From NCBI RefSeq assembly GCF_017875235.1, contig NZ_JAGGMI010000001.1:248001-312000 (forward strand): a stretch of 64,000 nt of DNA. The letters run 5' to 3'. A program made the position numbers and the translations under genes. This DNA comes from Asticcacaulis solisilvae (GTDB lineage Bacteria; Pseudomonadota; Alphaproteobacteria; Caulobacterales; Caulobacteraceae). The notes under the pieces were generated by a model. That model did no database searches. It worked only from the letters and a program-made list of their open reading frames with translations, and was not told where the DNA came from. Shown here one piece after another: positions 17,365-25,829 of the stretch; positions within the stretch are counted from its first letter, which is position 1, and each line of letters begins with the position of its first letter.

Positions 17365-18420
17365 ATGGCTCGTATCAGCTTGCGTCAGCTGTTGGACCAC
17401 GCCGCCGAAAACGGCTACGGCATGCCGGCATTCAATATCAACAACATGGAACAGGGCCTGGCCATCATGGAGGCCGCCCGCAAGGTCCAGTCGCCGGTCA
17501 TCATCCAGGCATCGCGCGGCGCCCGCGCCTATTCCAACGACCTGATGCTCAAGCGCATGATCAACGCGCTGGTCGAGATCTACCCCGAAATTCCGCTGTG
17601 CATGCACCAGGACCACGGCAACTCGGTCGCGACCTGCGCCTCCGCCATCCAGCATGGCTTCACCTCGGTCATGATGGACGGCTCGCTGAAGGCCGACGCC
17701 AAGACCCCCGCCGACTATGACTACAATGTCGATGTCACCGCCAAGGTCGTCGAAATGGCCCATGCTTGCGGCGTGTCGGTCGAGGGCGAACTGGGCGTGC
17801 TCGGCAGCCTGGAAACCGGCATGGGTGAAGCCGAGGACGGCCACGGCGCCGAAGGCGTGCTCGACCATTCGCAACTGCTGACCGATCCGGATCAGGCTGT
17901 CGATTTCGTAGCCAAGACCAATGTCGACGCGCTCGCCATCGCCATGGGCACCAGCCACGGCGCCTACAAGTTCACGCGCAAGCCGGACGGCGAAGTCCTG
18001 GCCATGAACGTCATCACCGAAATCCACAAGCGCCTGCCCAACACCCACCTGGTCATGCATGGCTCATCGTCCGTGCCGCAGGAACTGCAGGACCTGATCA
18101 ACGAGTTCGGCGGCGAAATTCCCCAGACCTGGGGCGTTCCGGTCGAGGAACTGCAAAAGGCCATCAAGATGGGCGTGCGCAAGATTAATATCGACACGGA
18201 CCTGCGCCTGGCCATCACCGCCGGCATCCGCAAGGTGTTCAAGGAACAACCGTCGGTCTTCGACCCGCGCACCTATTTCAAGCCGGCCTACGCCATGATG
18301 CAGAAGGTCTGCGAGGACCGCTTTGAACAGTTCGGCGCCGCCGGCCAGGCCCCCAAGATCAAGCCGGTCGGCCTCACCGCCATGGCCCAATTCTACGCCG
18401 CCGAAAGCGTAAAGGCCTGA
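17365..18420 (+). CDS. fba: Class II fructose-bisphosphate aldolase (Calvin-cycle subtype)
   Basis: A 351-residue aldolase with metal-site motifs [10 protein letters not shown] (about 80-89), [18 protein letters not shown] and HGSSSVP, and the phosphate-binding [12 protein letters not shown]. Length and motifs fit the class IIB, CbbA-like subfamily, which uses zinc to split or form fructose-1,6-bisphosphate. GAGGGAAGATTTAT precedes the ATG. The last of the tkt-gap-pgk-fba run, it has a GCGCGGCG/CGCCGCGC hairpin at 18429-18453 just after its stop but no T-tract, so termination there is uncertain. Confidence 0.97.
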   Translation: MARISLRQLLDHAAENGYGMPAFNINNMEQGLAIMEAARKVQSPVIIQASRGARAYSNDLMLKRMINALVEIYPEIPLCMHQDHGNSVATCASAIQHGFTSVMMDGSLKADAKTPADYDYNVDVTAKVVEMAHACGVSVEGELGVLGSLETGMGEAEDGHGAEGVLDHSQLLTDPDQAVDFVAKTNVDALAIAMGTSHGAYKFTRKPDGEVLAMNVITEIHKRLPNTHLVMHGSSSVPQELQDLINEFGGEIPQTWGVPVEELQKAIKMGVRKINIDTDLRLAITAGIRKVFKEQPSVFDPRTYFKPAYAMMQKVCEDRFEQFGAAGQAPKIKPVGLTAMAQFYAAESVKA

Positions 18421-18577
18421 TTCATAAAGCGCGGCGGTGCCTGATCGCCGCGCCGCCTCGCCTGTTGCGCGAAAAAAGCGCGCATGGCGCGCAAATCCCT
18501 ATCGAACCTTGATTTGGGGCGTCCTAAGAGGTCGCTGGCCGAACTTTCCGGCCACTATTTCAGACAGGACATACCCA

Positions 18578-18958
18578 ATGAAAACCGCGCTCATTGCCGC
18601 CTGCCTTGCTGGCGCCGCCCTCGCCCTGCCCGCCTTTGCCGATGACGCCCATAAGGGTGACATGGGACACAAGATAGGGATGATGGACACCAACAAGGAT
18701 GGCATGATCAGCCATGACGAACACAAGGCTGCCATGGATAAAAAGTTCGCCGGCGCCGACACCAACAGTGACGGCATGCTGTCGGCAACCGAAATGTCGG
18801 CGAAGAAGCTGGATATGAAGGACTCCAACAACGACGGCTCGGTCAGCCGCGACGAATTTAACGCCGCAGGCGAGGAAAAGTTCACGGCGGCCGACACGAA
18901 CAAGGACAATAGCCTGTCCAAGGACGAGATGATGGCCATGTGGAAGGCACATCATTAA
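18578..18958 (+). CDS. Secreted EF-hand protein, four calcium loops
   Basis: A 126-residue protein with a clear signal peptide (MKTALIAACLAGAALALPAFA) and four EF-hand loops: DTNKDGMISHDE, DTNSDGMLSATE, DSNNDGSVSRDE and DTNKDNSLSKDE. Nearly the whole mature protein is calcium-binding loops and short helices, so it is a small periplasmic calmodulin-like protein. The last loop has Asn in place of the central Gly. The start is set by the signal peptide and AGGA upstream. It is the second such protein in the window (other at 11002-11448); they share the loop type but not overall sequence. Confidence 0.9.
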   Translation: MKTALIAACLAGAALALPAFADDAHKGDMGHKIGMMDTNKDGMISHDEHKAAMDKKFAGADTNSDGMLSATEMSAKKLDMKDSNNDGSVSRDEFNAAGEEKFTAADTNKDNSLSKDEMMAMWKAHH

Positions 18959-18967
18959 TTGATGCAC

Positions 18968-18993
18968 AAAAGCCGGCGTTATCGCCGGCTTTT
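18968..18993. terminator. Bidirectional terminator shared by two convergent genes
   Basis: AAAAGCCGGCG, loop TTAT, CGCCGGCTTTT is near-perfectly symmetrical, with T's on both strands. It closes the EF-hand gene, and the stop codon of the leftward DUF4062-TPR gene (18979-18981) lies in its loop. Confidence 0.8.
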
Positions 18994-20370
18994 GAACTTT
19001 CGAATTGCTTTTATCATTTCTTTAGCGCCGTCATCTTTAGTGTTTTTGAACCGCACTATTGCTTCGCTATACACTTTTATTGCTTCTTTTTGACGACCTA
19101 ATTTTTGTAATGCTAAGCCTTTATTAGCAGCAGCCCGTGCGAACACCTCATCGAAGGATGAGTCAGTCGTGAGTCCAAAGCGCGCGATCATGCTGTCACA
19201 AGCACTTATTGCTTCATCATTTCGATCTAGGTGTCTAAGCGCAACTGCTTTATTAACAAAGCTTTTAGCAACAATACTCTGCAAGTTTGCTTCAGAAGAC
19301 GATCCAAAGTTGGCTATCAAGTCATCAAATACAGAAACGGCCTCATTAGAATTTTTCGCCTGCCCGTACATGCATGCCTTGTTAAAAAGCACTTTACATA
19401 CTTGCTCACGCAACGTGGGGTCACTCGAGGCACCATAGCGCACAATCACTTCATTGTACGCGTTTAATTCTTCTTCCGAACGAGCAAGCCGACCTAACGT
19501 TATACCTTTATTTCCTAACGCTTTGGCTCTCCATATTTGCTCCTCCGGCTCGTTCGAATCGGAGAATCGTTCGACGATTCCTGTAAATGCAGCCATTCCT
19601 TCTGTAAGAGCGCCCGTTTCACACAACGCCCGACCATGAAGATGCTCAGCCTCCGCCCACTCAAGCTTGGTTTTAGCGACGGCAACCGCACGAGACGCAA
19701 AAATTAACGCTGCTTCAGCAGCGTTCCCATCTGGAGGCAAAAGTTTCTTTGCTTCTGACATCCAAAAAGCAAACCCTGGATCAGCCTGAGAAAGCCGAGG
19801 CAAATCAGAAGGCGGTACATCCGCTAGAGCAGAACTATTACCTTTGGCATCATGCATTTCTAGCCATTTTGCCAAATGGCTGTCTAACACATCCGCAAAT
19901 TCTTCGAGCGTTTGGTAGTCACGAAAGAGGTATCGCTTGCTATCAATAATTTTCTGCCGGAACCTTAGAACAGGCGTTAATTGCTCTCCAGGATCGGCAC
20001 ACTTTCCTGGATCAACGGCTTTAAAGAAGAGCGCAATGTTACGAATCTGAGCGGTTTCATAAAGCTGCTCAGCCAGCTCCCACTCTTCTTCGGTACCACA
20101 TTTGTCGCTGTTCCCGGTCTTAGACCCCCATCTGTCATGAAAAACAAAGACCGCGAAATCACACGTCCTCAGATCATCATTAATCAAAGCTTGGGGACGG
20201 CCAACACCTCCAATTGTATCCTCCCAGCCAACTGGGTGAAATAAAACATCACGTGCTAAGCCATGATCGGAGGAGCATTTTTGCAACCGGTCCCGAAACT
20301 TTTTACGTTCAGCTTGCAGCCCTCCTGGCGAGCCAACGAAGATGCGATATTGCGTAATCTGTTTGGGCAT
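18979..20370 (-). CDS. DUF4062-like effector domain fused to TPR repeats
   Basis: A 463-residue protein. Residues about 5-130 resemble DUF4062, a TIR-like fold: YRIFVGSPGGLQAERKKF at the start, then GWEDTIGGVGRPQALI, CDFAVFVFHDRWGSKTG and GTEEEWELAEQ. Residues about 200-455 are tetratricopeptide-like helices (ALGNKGITLGRLARSEEEL, VLFNKACMYGQAKNSNEAV, SFVNKAVALRHLDRNDEAI, AAANKGLALQKLGRQKEAI). DUF4062 occurs as an N-terminal effector or signalling module in STAND/NTPase and TPR proteins, some in antiphage systems, but here there is no NTPase. The gene is markedly AT-rich beside its neighbours (22 of 60 bases are G or C at 19201-19260), which points to recent transfer. Function unknown; a solitary defence or signalling role is inference. 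Confidence 0.8.
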   Translation of the reverse strand: MPKQITQYRIFVGSPGGLQAERKKFRDRLQKCSSDHGLARDVLFHPVGWEDTIGGVGRPQALINDDLRTCDFAVFVFHDRWGSKTGNSDKCGTEEEWELAEQLYETAQIRNIALFFKAVDPGKCADPGEQLTPVLRFRQKIIDSKRYLFRDYQTLEEFADVLDSHLAKWLEMHDAKGNSSALADVPPSDLPRLSQADPGFAFWMSEAKKLLPPDGNAAEAALIFASRAVAVAKTKLEWAEAEHLHGRALCETGALTEGMAAFTGIVERFSDSNEPEEQIWRAKALGNKGITLGRLARSEEELNAYNEVIVRYGASSDPTLREQVCKVLFNKACMYGQAKNSNEAVSVFDDLIANFGSSSEANLQSIVAKSFVNKAVALRHLDRNDEAISACDSMIARFGLTTDSSFDEVFARAAANKGLALQKLGRQKEAIKVYSEAIVRFKNTKDDGAKEMIKAIRKFKSRR

Positions 20371-20462
20371 AACGCCGCTTGCCTCCCGCTACACGACAGG
20401 CGTAACAAAATGCTCGCAAGTTTCAACGATAAATTGCGATGTGGATCAATTAGTAAGCGGCT

Positions 20463-22010
20463 TTATACGAACCCCAAATTGGCCGTGCTGAAGTTGCGCA
20501 GGTTCGGGAATATGGTGTTGAGGTCACTGTTGTCGACCCCGAACCACGCGCCCAGCGTCGCAGCGTACTGATCGACCGAGGTCGTCGGCACGAAGGCGCT
20601 GCCGACCATGTCGGGATTGTCGAAGCCGTTGATATCCATGCCGACCGTCGGGAACTGGCCGTACATGTCCTGCCCCCTGACCGCGCCGCCCATGATCAGG
20701 TGGTGGCCGCCCCAGGCGTGGTCGGTACCGTCGCCATTGGTGTTGAAGGTGCGCGAGAAGTCGGACGCCGTAAAGGTCGTCACATTGGCGCGCATGTCGG
20801 CGCCACCGATATTGGCCAGTATGTCATCGAAATATTTCAGCGCCTGGGCCAGCTTGGCCAGGTTGTTCGGCTGGTCGCGGTTCTGGCTGTCGTGGGTGTC
20901 GAAGCCTCCGGCGCTGACCAGGAAGACCTGGCGCTTCAGGCCGAAGGTCGGGCCGGCTGCAATCATGCGCGCCACGGTCCGCAACTGCATGGCCAGCGCA
21001 TTGGTCTCGGTCGTGTTCCGCGTCGGATTGGTATAGACGGGCGGTGACGGAATGTCGGTCACCACGGTCTGGCTGAACACGCTGTTGACCGTTGCCGCCG
21101 CCCCGACCGAACGGCCGGTGATCGCGGCGTAGTCATTGGCGAAGTCGCTGGACGCGCTCATGTCCATGATGATGTCCTTGAGCGCTGCGGGCGCGGACGT
21201 CGATCCGAACAGGTTGCCGGCCGAGACGCCGTTGACCGCTATGGCCGGCGTCGTCGTGGTGCTGAGCGGATACTGGATGACATTGCGCCCGGACAGAAAG
21301 ACGGCGGTTCCGGTCGCAGTAATCGCGGTGAAGATGGTGTTGACGCCGTTCTGGCTGGCCAGGAGGTCGCCCATCTGCCCACCCCAGCCCAGCCGCGCGC
21401 CCTCGGTCGCGCCTGCCTGCCAGGTCGACTGCTGATCGTTGTGCGAATAGAGGCTGGCCGGCAGGGGAACGCTCCTCGCCTTGTACTGCGCCTTGGTCAC
21501 CGGATTGATCAGGGTGCCGACATTGGCTAGCACCGCCAGCCGCCCGGCATTGAACAGGTCCTGCACCGGCGCCATCGCCGGATGCAGGGCAAAGGTGCGG
21601 GTCAAGGCCGAGGTTCCGGCAGGAACAGCCTGGGCCGTCAGGGGCACGATCGGCAGGACGCCGCCCCAGCCTTCCGGCCGGTCCAGTTGCGACGTCCGGC
21701 CTGTGACGGCGTTGACCTGTCCGACCGGCGTGACCGGCGTCCCGACAGGCATCAGCGCGATCGGGTCCGTGCCCTGGTTGCGGGCGGAGAAATACCGCCC
21801 CCAGGAGTCGCTGTCGGTCGGCAGCACCATATTGTTGGCGTCGTTGCCGCCATACATGAAGACGCAGACCAGCGCCCGGTAGTCATTGGCCGTAGCCGCG
21901 GCGGCGGAACCGGCCGCGGCCATCTGCAGGCCGAAGCCGGCGGCGGTGGTCAGGCCGGCCAAGCCGCCGGACATGCGAAGGAATTCGCGGCGATCGAGAT
22001 GAGCGGTCAT
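20463..22010 (-). CDS. DUF1501 protein with Tat signal
   Basis: A 515-residue protein starting MTAHLDRREFLRMSGGLAG, a twin-arginine export signal (RREFLRM plus hydrophobic stretch to about 38). The mature part begins YRALVCVFMYGGNDANNMV, the typical DUF1501 start, and contains VSAGGFDTHDSQ, DFSRTFNTNGDGTDHAWGG and the metal-ligand-like Asp/His pattern of the alkaline-phosphatase/sulfatase-like fold. The reaction is unknown. It lies seven bases after the DUF1800 stop; the two families almost always occur together, so they likely act as a periplasmic pair. The start is fixed by the Tat signal. Confidence 0.93.
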   Translation of the reverse strand: MTAHLDRREFLRMSGGLAGLTTAAGFGLQMAAAGSAAAATANDYRALVCVFMYGGNDANNMVLPTDSDSWGRYFSARNQGTDPIALMPVGTPVTPVGQVNAVTGRTSQLDRPEGWGGVLPIVPLTAQAVPAGTSALTRTFALHPAMAPVQDLFNAGRLAVLANVGTLINPVTKAQYKARSVPLPASLYSHNDQQSTWQAGATEGARLGWGGQMGDLLASQNGVNTIFTAITATGTAVFLSGRNVIQYPLSTTTTPAIAVNGVSAGNLFGSTSAPAALKDIIMDMSASSDFANDYAAITGRSVGAAATVNSVFSQTVVTDIPSPPVYTNPTRNTTETNALAMQLRTVARMIAAGPTFGLKRQVFLVSAGGFDTHDSQNRDQPNNLAKLAQALKYFDDILANIGGADMRANVTTFTASDFSRTFNTNGDGTDHAWGGHHLIMGGAVRGQDMYGQFPTVGMDINGFDNPDMVGSAFVPTTSVDQYAATLGAWFGVDNSDLNTIFPNLRNFSTANLGFV

Positions 22011-22017
22011 GGATAAA

Positions 22018-23802
22018 TTACCGTTGCGCGATGTATTCGGGCGAAGCCAGGCTGAGAAAGACAGCCAGCTTGACGCGGTTGAGCTTGGCCGTATCGATCT
22101 GCGACTGGCTGGCCGTGCCGCCGGGAATGGTGATCCCGGTGACGGCGGCGCTGATTTTGGATCGCAGGCCGGCCGATTGTGTGCCGGCGTAAAGCACCAG
22201 GTTGAGACGGTCCAGCAGCGCCGGGACGTCCGTGGCCAGGGCGACTTCCTTGCTGTAGGCGGACCGGATATCGTTTCCGCTGCCGATGCCGGAGCCGACG
22301 GCGGCCTGCATGGTGTTGATATAGCCCGCCACCGAGACCTCGTCGGTCGCCTGGAATTCCGGCGCCAGCAGGCCCTTGGTGCCAAGAGCCGAGCGGGTCG
22401 GCACATAGCCCGGACGATAGAAGTTGAACACGGACGGCGAAGTCAGGGGCGATTGCCCCAGCGAGGTCGGCGCCGACGTCGCGCTCAGAAGCCAGTTGCC
22501 GCTCTGCGAGGCCGCTTCGAAGGTGCGCATCCAGTTGGCCAGGCGCACGATCGGCTCCTTAAGCTTGCCATAGGCGGCGTCGCCTGCCGAACGCGCCTCG
22601 CTGTCGAGCAGGATGGCCCGGACGACGGCGGCCATATCGCCGCGCACACCCGAACCGTTGTTGTTGAAGGTGGCGGCGACGCGACCGACATAGGCCGGGC
22701 TGGGGTTCGACGTCACCAGGCGCTGGATCAGCTGCTTTCCGATGAACGGGCCGACATTCGGATGGTTGAACAGGGTATCGAGGGCGGTTTTAACGTCGCC
22801 GACCGTATCGGCCGTGGTGGTGGCGGGAATATTTGTACCGAGGAAGCTCTTGGCCGATATCGAATGGTAGTTGTTATAGGCGATCATTGGCCGGATATGG
22901 CGATCGTCGTCCTTTGAGCCGCCGCTGAAGGTCGAATTGGTCGGCGTCGGATGATACCAGCTCAGTCCGGTAAAGACCTTGGCAAGGCCGTCGATGTCGT
23001 TCTGGCCATAGGTAGGCTGGGCGTTGCCGAACAGGTCGTTCTTCAGTGTTCCATCGTTATTCAGCAGATACAGGCCGATGGTCATCAGCTGCATGATTTC
23101 CCGGGCGTAGTTCTGGTCGGGATTGCGCCCGGTCCGGGTGTCTTCCTTCTGGTTGCCGCGATAGGTCAGGTACAGGCCCATGGCCGGGTGATAGGTTACG
23201 TCCTCCAGCAGGTCGCGGAAGTTGCCGAATGCGTGTTTGCCCAGCATGTCATAATATGAGGCATTGCCGCGCGGATCTTCGGTATCCGAGGCGAACGAAA
23301 TGACAAAGATTTCCGACAGGGCGAACTTGACACGCTGACGCAACTGATCCGGCGCCGATGCGGCGAGGCTCCAGAAGCTTTCGTAGAACTGGCTGGCGCT
23401 GACGTTCGACGAAGGATTGGCGGCGCGGATTTCCGCCAGGCGGCGGTCCATCCAGGCAAGGTGCGGCGTCCCCGCGGACATGGCGACCTGCGCCGCGATC
23501 CAGTCGGAAAAGGTCGTGGTGGTGATGGCGGTAATGTCGGCGTCGGTGGCGCCGAAGCTGGCCTGCATGAGAAAACGGCTGGCCTCGGCCTGGGTCGGCC
23601 TGACGATAACGGGTGGCGGCGTCACGCCACCGCCTCCGCCCCCGCCTCCGGAGGAACCGCCGCCCCCTCCGCCGCCACAGGCGGTCAGCAGGGCCGTGCT
23701 GGACAAAGAAATTGCCGTTGCGACCTCTTTCCGTCGCATCAGCTTGCCGATAGTACGCCCGGCCTTACGCAAAACTGCACTCGTACGCATGATACTCGCC
23801 AT
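22018..23802 (-). CDS. DUF1800 lipoprotein
   Basis: A 594-residue protein. After a basic N-terminus and hydrophobic segment it has a lipobox LLTACGG (cleavage before Cys42 or so), then a glycine-rich, Ser-spaced tether and a Pro-rich stretch before the DUF1800 domain. Domain landmarks are ASRFLMQASFGAT, WMDRRL, LRQRVKFALSEIFVISF, NFRDLLEDVTYHPAMGLYLTY, NYAREIMQLMTIGLY and NHPNVGPFIGKQLIQRLVTSNPSP. It is expected to be membrane-anchored in the periplasm and to work with the DUF1501 protein encoded directly after it. The biochemical function of the pair is not known. Confidence 0.93.
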   Translation of the reverse strand: MASIMRTSAVLRKAGRTIGKLMRRKEVATAISLSSTALLTACGGGGGGGSSGGGGGGGGVTPPPVIVRPTQAEASRFLMQASFGATDADITAITTTTFSDWIAAQVAMSAGTPHLAWMDRRLAEIRAANPSSNVSASQFYESFWSLAASAPDQLRQRVKFALSEIFVISFASDTEDPRGNASYYDMLGKHAFGNFRDLLEDVTYHPAMGLYLTYRGNQKEDTRTGRNPDQNYAREIMQLMTIGLYLLNNDGTLKNDLFGNAQPTYGQNDIDGLAKVFTGLSWYHPTPTNSTFSGGSKDDDRHIRPMIAYNNYHSISAKSFLGTNIPATTTADTVGDVKTALDTLFNHPNVGPFIGKQLIQRLVTSNPSPAYVGRVAATFNNNGSGVRGDMAAVVRAILLDSEARSAGDAAYGKLKEPIVRLANWMRTFEAASQSGNWLLSATSAPTSLGQSPLTSPSVFNFYRPGYVPTRSALGTKGLLAPEFQATDEVSVAGYINTMQAAVGSGIGSGNDIRSAYSKEVALATDVPALLDRLNLVLYAGTQSAGLRSKISAAVTGITIPGGTASQSQIDTAKLNRVKLAVFLSLASPEYIAQR

Positions 23803-23964
23803 AAACGCCCCCGCTTACAGTTTCTTTATATAATCGGTATCACAGGAATATGAATTAACGATTTCGTCAGGTGGCGAATCACGCGCTAACTACGTGTTTG
23901 TTTCGCATCTGCCGCCCCTTTGTGCGGATTGACTCGCCCGGCGCTTTGCTGTTGAAGGCGCGAC

Positions 23965-24501
23965 ATGCTCATCCAGTTCAAACGCCGCTTTTCCATGGCC
24001 CATCGCCTGCGCTTCGACCGCAATTCGAAGTGCATGACGCCGCACGGCCACAATGAGTTCGTGACCGTCGACCTGAAACCCAGGGCGGAGGCACGCGGTG
24101 TCGATTGGGGCGCGTCCAATTACGCCGCCAGCTTCGCCGACATGAAGCGCCACTGGCACGGCTTCGTCGATGATGCGCTCGATCATGCCTTCCAGCTGGG
24201 CCACGACGACCCGATGATCGGCTATTTTCAGATGCATGAGCCGGAACTGCTGCCGCGCCTGCTGATCATCCAGGGCGATCCTACGACCGAAGCCGTCGCC
24301 ACGGCGCTCTACATGAAGCTCAACGCCATACTGGCCGTCCATCTGCCGGCCTTCGAATGCGTGCGTTTCGAGATCGAGGAAACGCCGACCAACAGCGTCA
24401 TCCTGACATCCGGCGACATCGCCGCCTGCCCGATCCGGCTGGGGGAATGGTGCCACCGTCCCGACCTCAGCCTCAATGATCTCGTGCCGGCGGACGCCTG
24501 A
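23965..24501 (+). CDS. 6-carboxytetrahydropterin synthase / PTPS-family enzyme
   Basis: A 178-residue protein of the 6-pyruvoyl-tetrahydropterin synthase fold. Zinc ligands are visible in SMAHRL (His near 13) and CMTPHGHNEF (HGH near 27-29, catalytic Cys near 23); LDHAFQLGHDD gives the Asp-His pair, and RFEIEETPTNSV the substrate-binding Glu. QueD members convert dihydroneopterin triphosphate to 6-carboxy-tetrahydropterin in queuosine synthesis. It is longer than E. coli QueD (about 120 residues), with an insertion after HGHNEF. No queC, queE or queF lies nearby, so assignment to queuosine rather than another pterin route is provisional. Confidence 0.85.
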   Translation: MLIQFKRRFSMAHRLRFDRNSKCMTPHGHNEFVTVDLKPRAEARGVDWGASNYAASFADMKRHWHGFVDDALDHAFQLGHDDPMIGYFQMHEPELLPRLLIIQGDPTTEAVATALYMKLNAILAVHLPAFECVRFEIEETPTNSVILTSGDIAACPIRLGEWCHRPDLSLNDLVPADA

Positions 24502-24609
24502 TATCCAGGTGTGACCGATCCGGCACCCTTTATGCCCGTTATGTAATTGCGGCTATGCAGTATGGCGCGCTCAGGCTAGGCTCAACCATCATCACTGCGT
24601 CCGAGTCCC

Positions 24610-25002
24610 ATGAGCAAGCCCGCGCCCGCCAATCCGCCATTTCTCGCCGATCCGCGTAAGATCGTGTTCCTTAATTATCTGCTGCTGTTCCTGATGGTGC
24701 TGACGTTTGGTTTGACCGGCATTATCGCGCTCCTGATCGCCAGCTTCCGCGAGGACGACGCGCCCGACTGGCTGAAAAGCCACTATGTATTCCAGCGCCG
24801 AACCTTCTGGCTGGGGGTCGCGCCCATTGTCATCTGCTTCGTCGTCGGCCTTGTCCTGCGCGCCCAGGGCATCAGCAACCAGATCCTGTCGCTGGCCCTG
24901 GTCCTGGTCCCGCTCATCTACCTGGCCGGCCGCTGCGTGACCGGCTTCAATCACCTGCTCTACCACCGGCCCCACCCCAACCCGAAAAGCTGGATGGTCT
25001 AA
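24610..25002 (+). CDS. DUF4870-like membrane protein
   Basis: A 130-residue protein with three hydrophobic segments: about 18-43 (VFLNYLLLFLMVLTFGLTGII), 68-85 (FWLGVAPIVICFVVGLVL) and 93-107 (LSLALVLVPLIYLAG). The layout with a polar stretch after the first helix (ASFREDDAPDWLKSHYVFQ) resembles DUF4870 small membrane proteins; function unknown. The stop codon abuts a dispersed palindromic repeat at 25004, which fills the gap to the convergent lipoprotein gene. Confidence 0.8.
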   Translation: MSKPAPANPPFLADPRKIVFLNYLLLFLMVLTFGLTGIIALLIASFREDDAPDWLKSHYVFQRRTFWLGVAPIVICFVVGLVLRAQGISNQILSLALVLVPLIYLAGRCVTGFNHLLYHRPHPNPKSWMV

Positions 25003-25003
25003 G

Positions 25004-25107
25004 CTAGAGCGATATGCCAAAAAGTGTGCAGCGGTTTTTGGCGAATATCGCGACAAAACAAAATCTAGAGCGATATGGCGGTCCGAATTAAACGCATCAT
25101 GCTCTAG
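25004..25107. repeat. CTAGAGC composite palindromic repeat, copy A
   Basis: This 104-base element begins CTAGAGCGATATGCC and ends GCATCATGCTCTAG. The first half is a hairpin (GCGATAT..CCAAAAA with TTTTTGG..ATATCGC), the second an imperfect one whose left arm is CTAGAGCGATATG. Copies B (38363-38468) and C (61582-61686) share the same layout. Copy A exactly fills the gap between two convergent genes, and its final CTAG supplies the TAG stop (25104-25106) of the minus-strand lipoprotein gene. Confidence 0.85.
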
Positions 25108-25709
25108 GGACGCGGCGCCTTGCCGCCTTCCATTTCGAACAGGTTGACCGTGACGCCGTCATTGGTCACGTCGCCGGGCGCCTGGTCCGGCTTGCAGTCG
25201 CCGGTCCGCTTCGACTCGATGATGTAGTTTGTCACGCGGTTCATCTGCGGTATGGCGGCGCCGGTCGTCTGGACGCGCAGCTTCATGGTGTAGGCCGTGG
25301 CGAAATCGCCCGTGAAGGTTCCGGAATAGGCCTCCGCGCCGCCGTCCGGGACCCGGCAGGTCGTCATCACCTTCCAGCTGTCCGCGTCGATACGGCTGAT
25401 CGACTTCGGCCCGCAGCGGTCGCCACCCAGGTCATTGCCGCGCAGGCCCAGACGGGCATCGGTCGCCCCGTCGATGCAGATTTGCAGGGTCTGGACGTCG
25501 TCGCTGCCATCTTCGCGCACTGATGTTTCCCACAGTCCCGGCTGACGCGCCGGCAGGACCTGCATCGGGCGCGGCGCGACGCTGACGGCGGACATCACCC
25601 TGACGGGTTCTGATTTTTTAGGGGGTTCGGGCTTCTTCCCGCATCCGCCAGCCATGGCTGTGACGGCAAGGACGCAACAAAACGCTGACCGGTAAACGGT
25701 CTTGGACAT
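25104..25709 (-). CDS. DUF3617 lipoprotein
   Basis: A 201-residue protein with a lipobox AMAGGC (Cys23) followed by a Lys/Pro-rich tether, then a DUF3617-type domain starting GLWETSVRE (about 58-66). Two Cys pairs are likely (QICIDGAT, GDRCGPKS, TTCRVPDG, TGDCKPD). The family is a periplasmic one of unknown role. Its ribosome site AGGGGAA is well placed. The stop codon TAG is provided by a palindromic repeat, so the present C-terminus (GGKAPRP) may have changed when the element inserted. Confidence 0.85.
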   Translation of the reverse strand: MSKTVYRSAFCCVLAVTAMAGGCGKKPEPPKKSEPVRVMSAVSVAPRPMQVLPARQPGLWETSVREDGSDDVQTLQICIDGATDARLGLRGNDLGGDRCGPKSISRIDADSWKVMTTCRVPDGGAEAYSGTFTGDFATAYTMKLRVQTTGAAIPQMNRVTNYIIESKRTGDCKPDQAPGDVTNDGVTVNLFEMEGGKAPRP

Positions 25710-25829
25710 AGCGGATTCCCCTGAAAGTGGAAGCTAGAGGTAGGGGAATGCTTGAGTCCACTCCAGTCACATTTCCGCGTGAACGACCGCGAACAGGCAG
25801 TCGTCCACAGGGAAATTCAGGGATGGTCC

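Noticed and set aside
17091-17720. 209-codon frame running through the fba leader into fba
   Set aside because: It overlaps the fba start out of frame and has no ribosome site or family features; the leader 17078-17364 is treated as non-coding.
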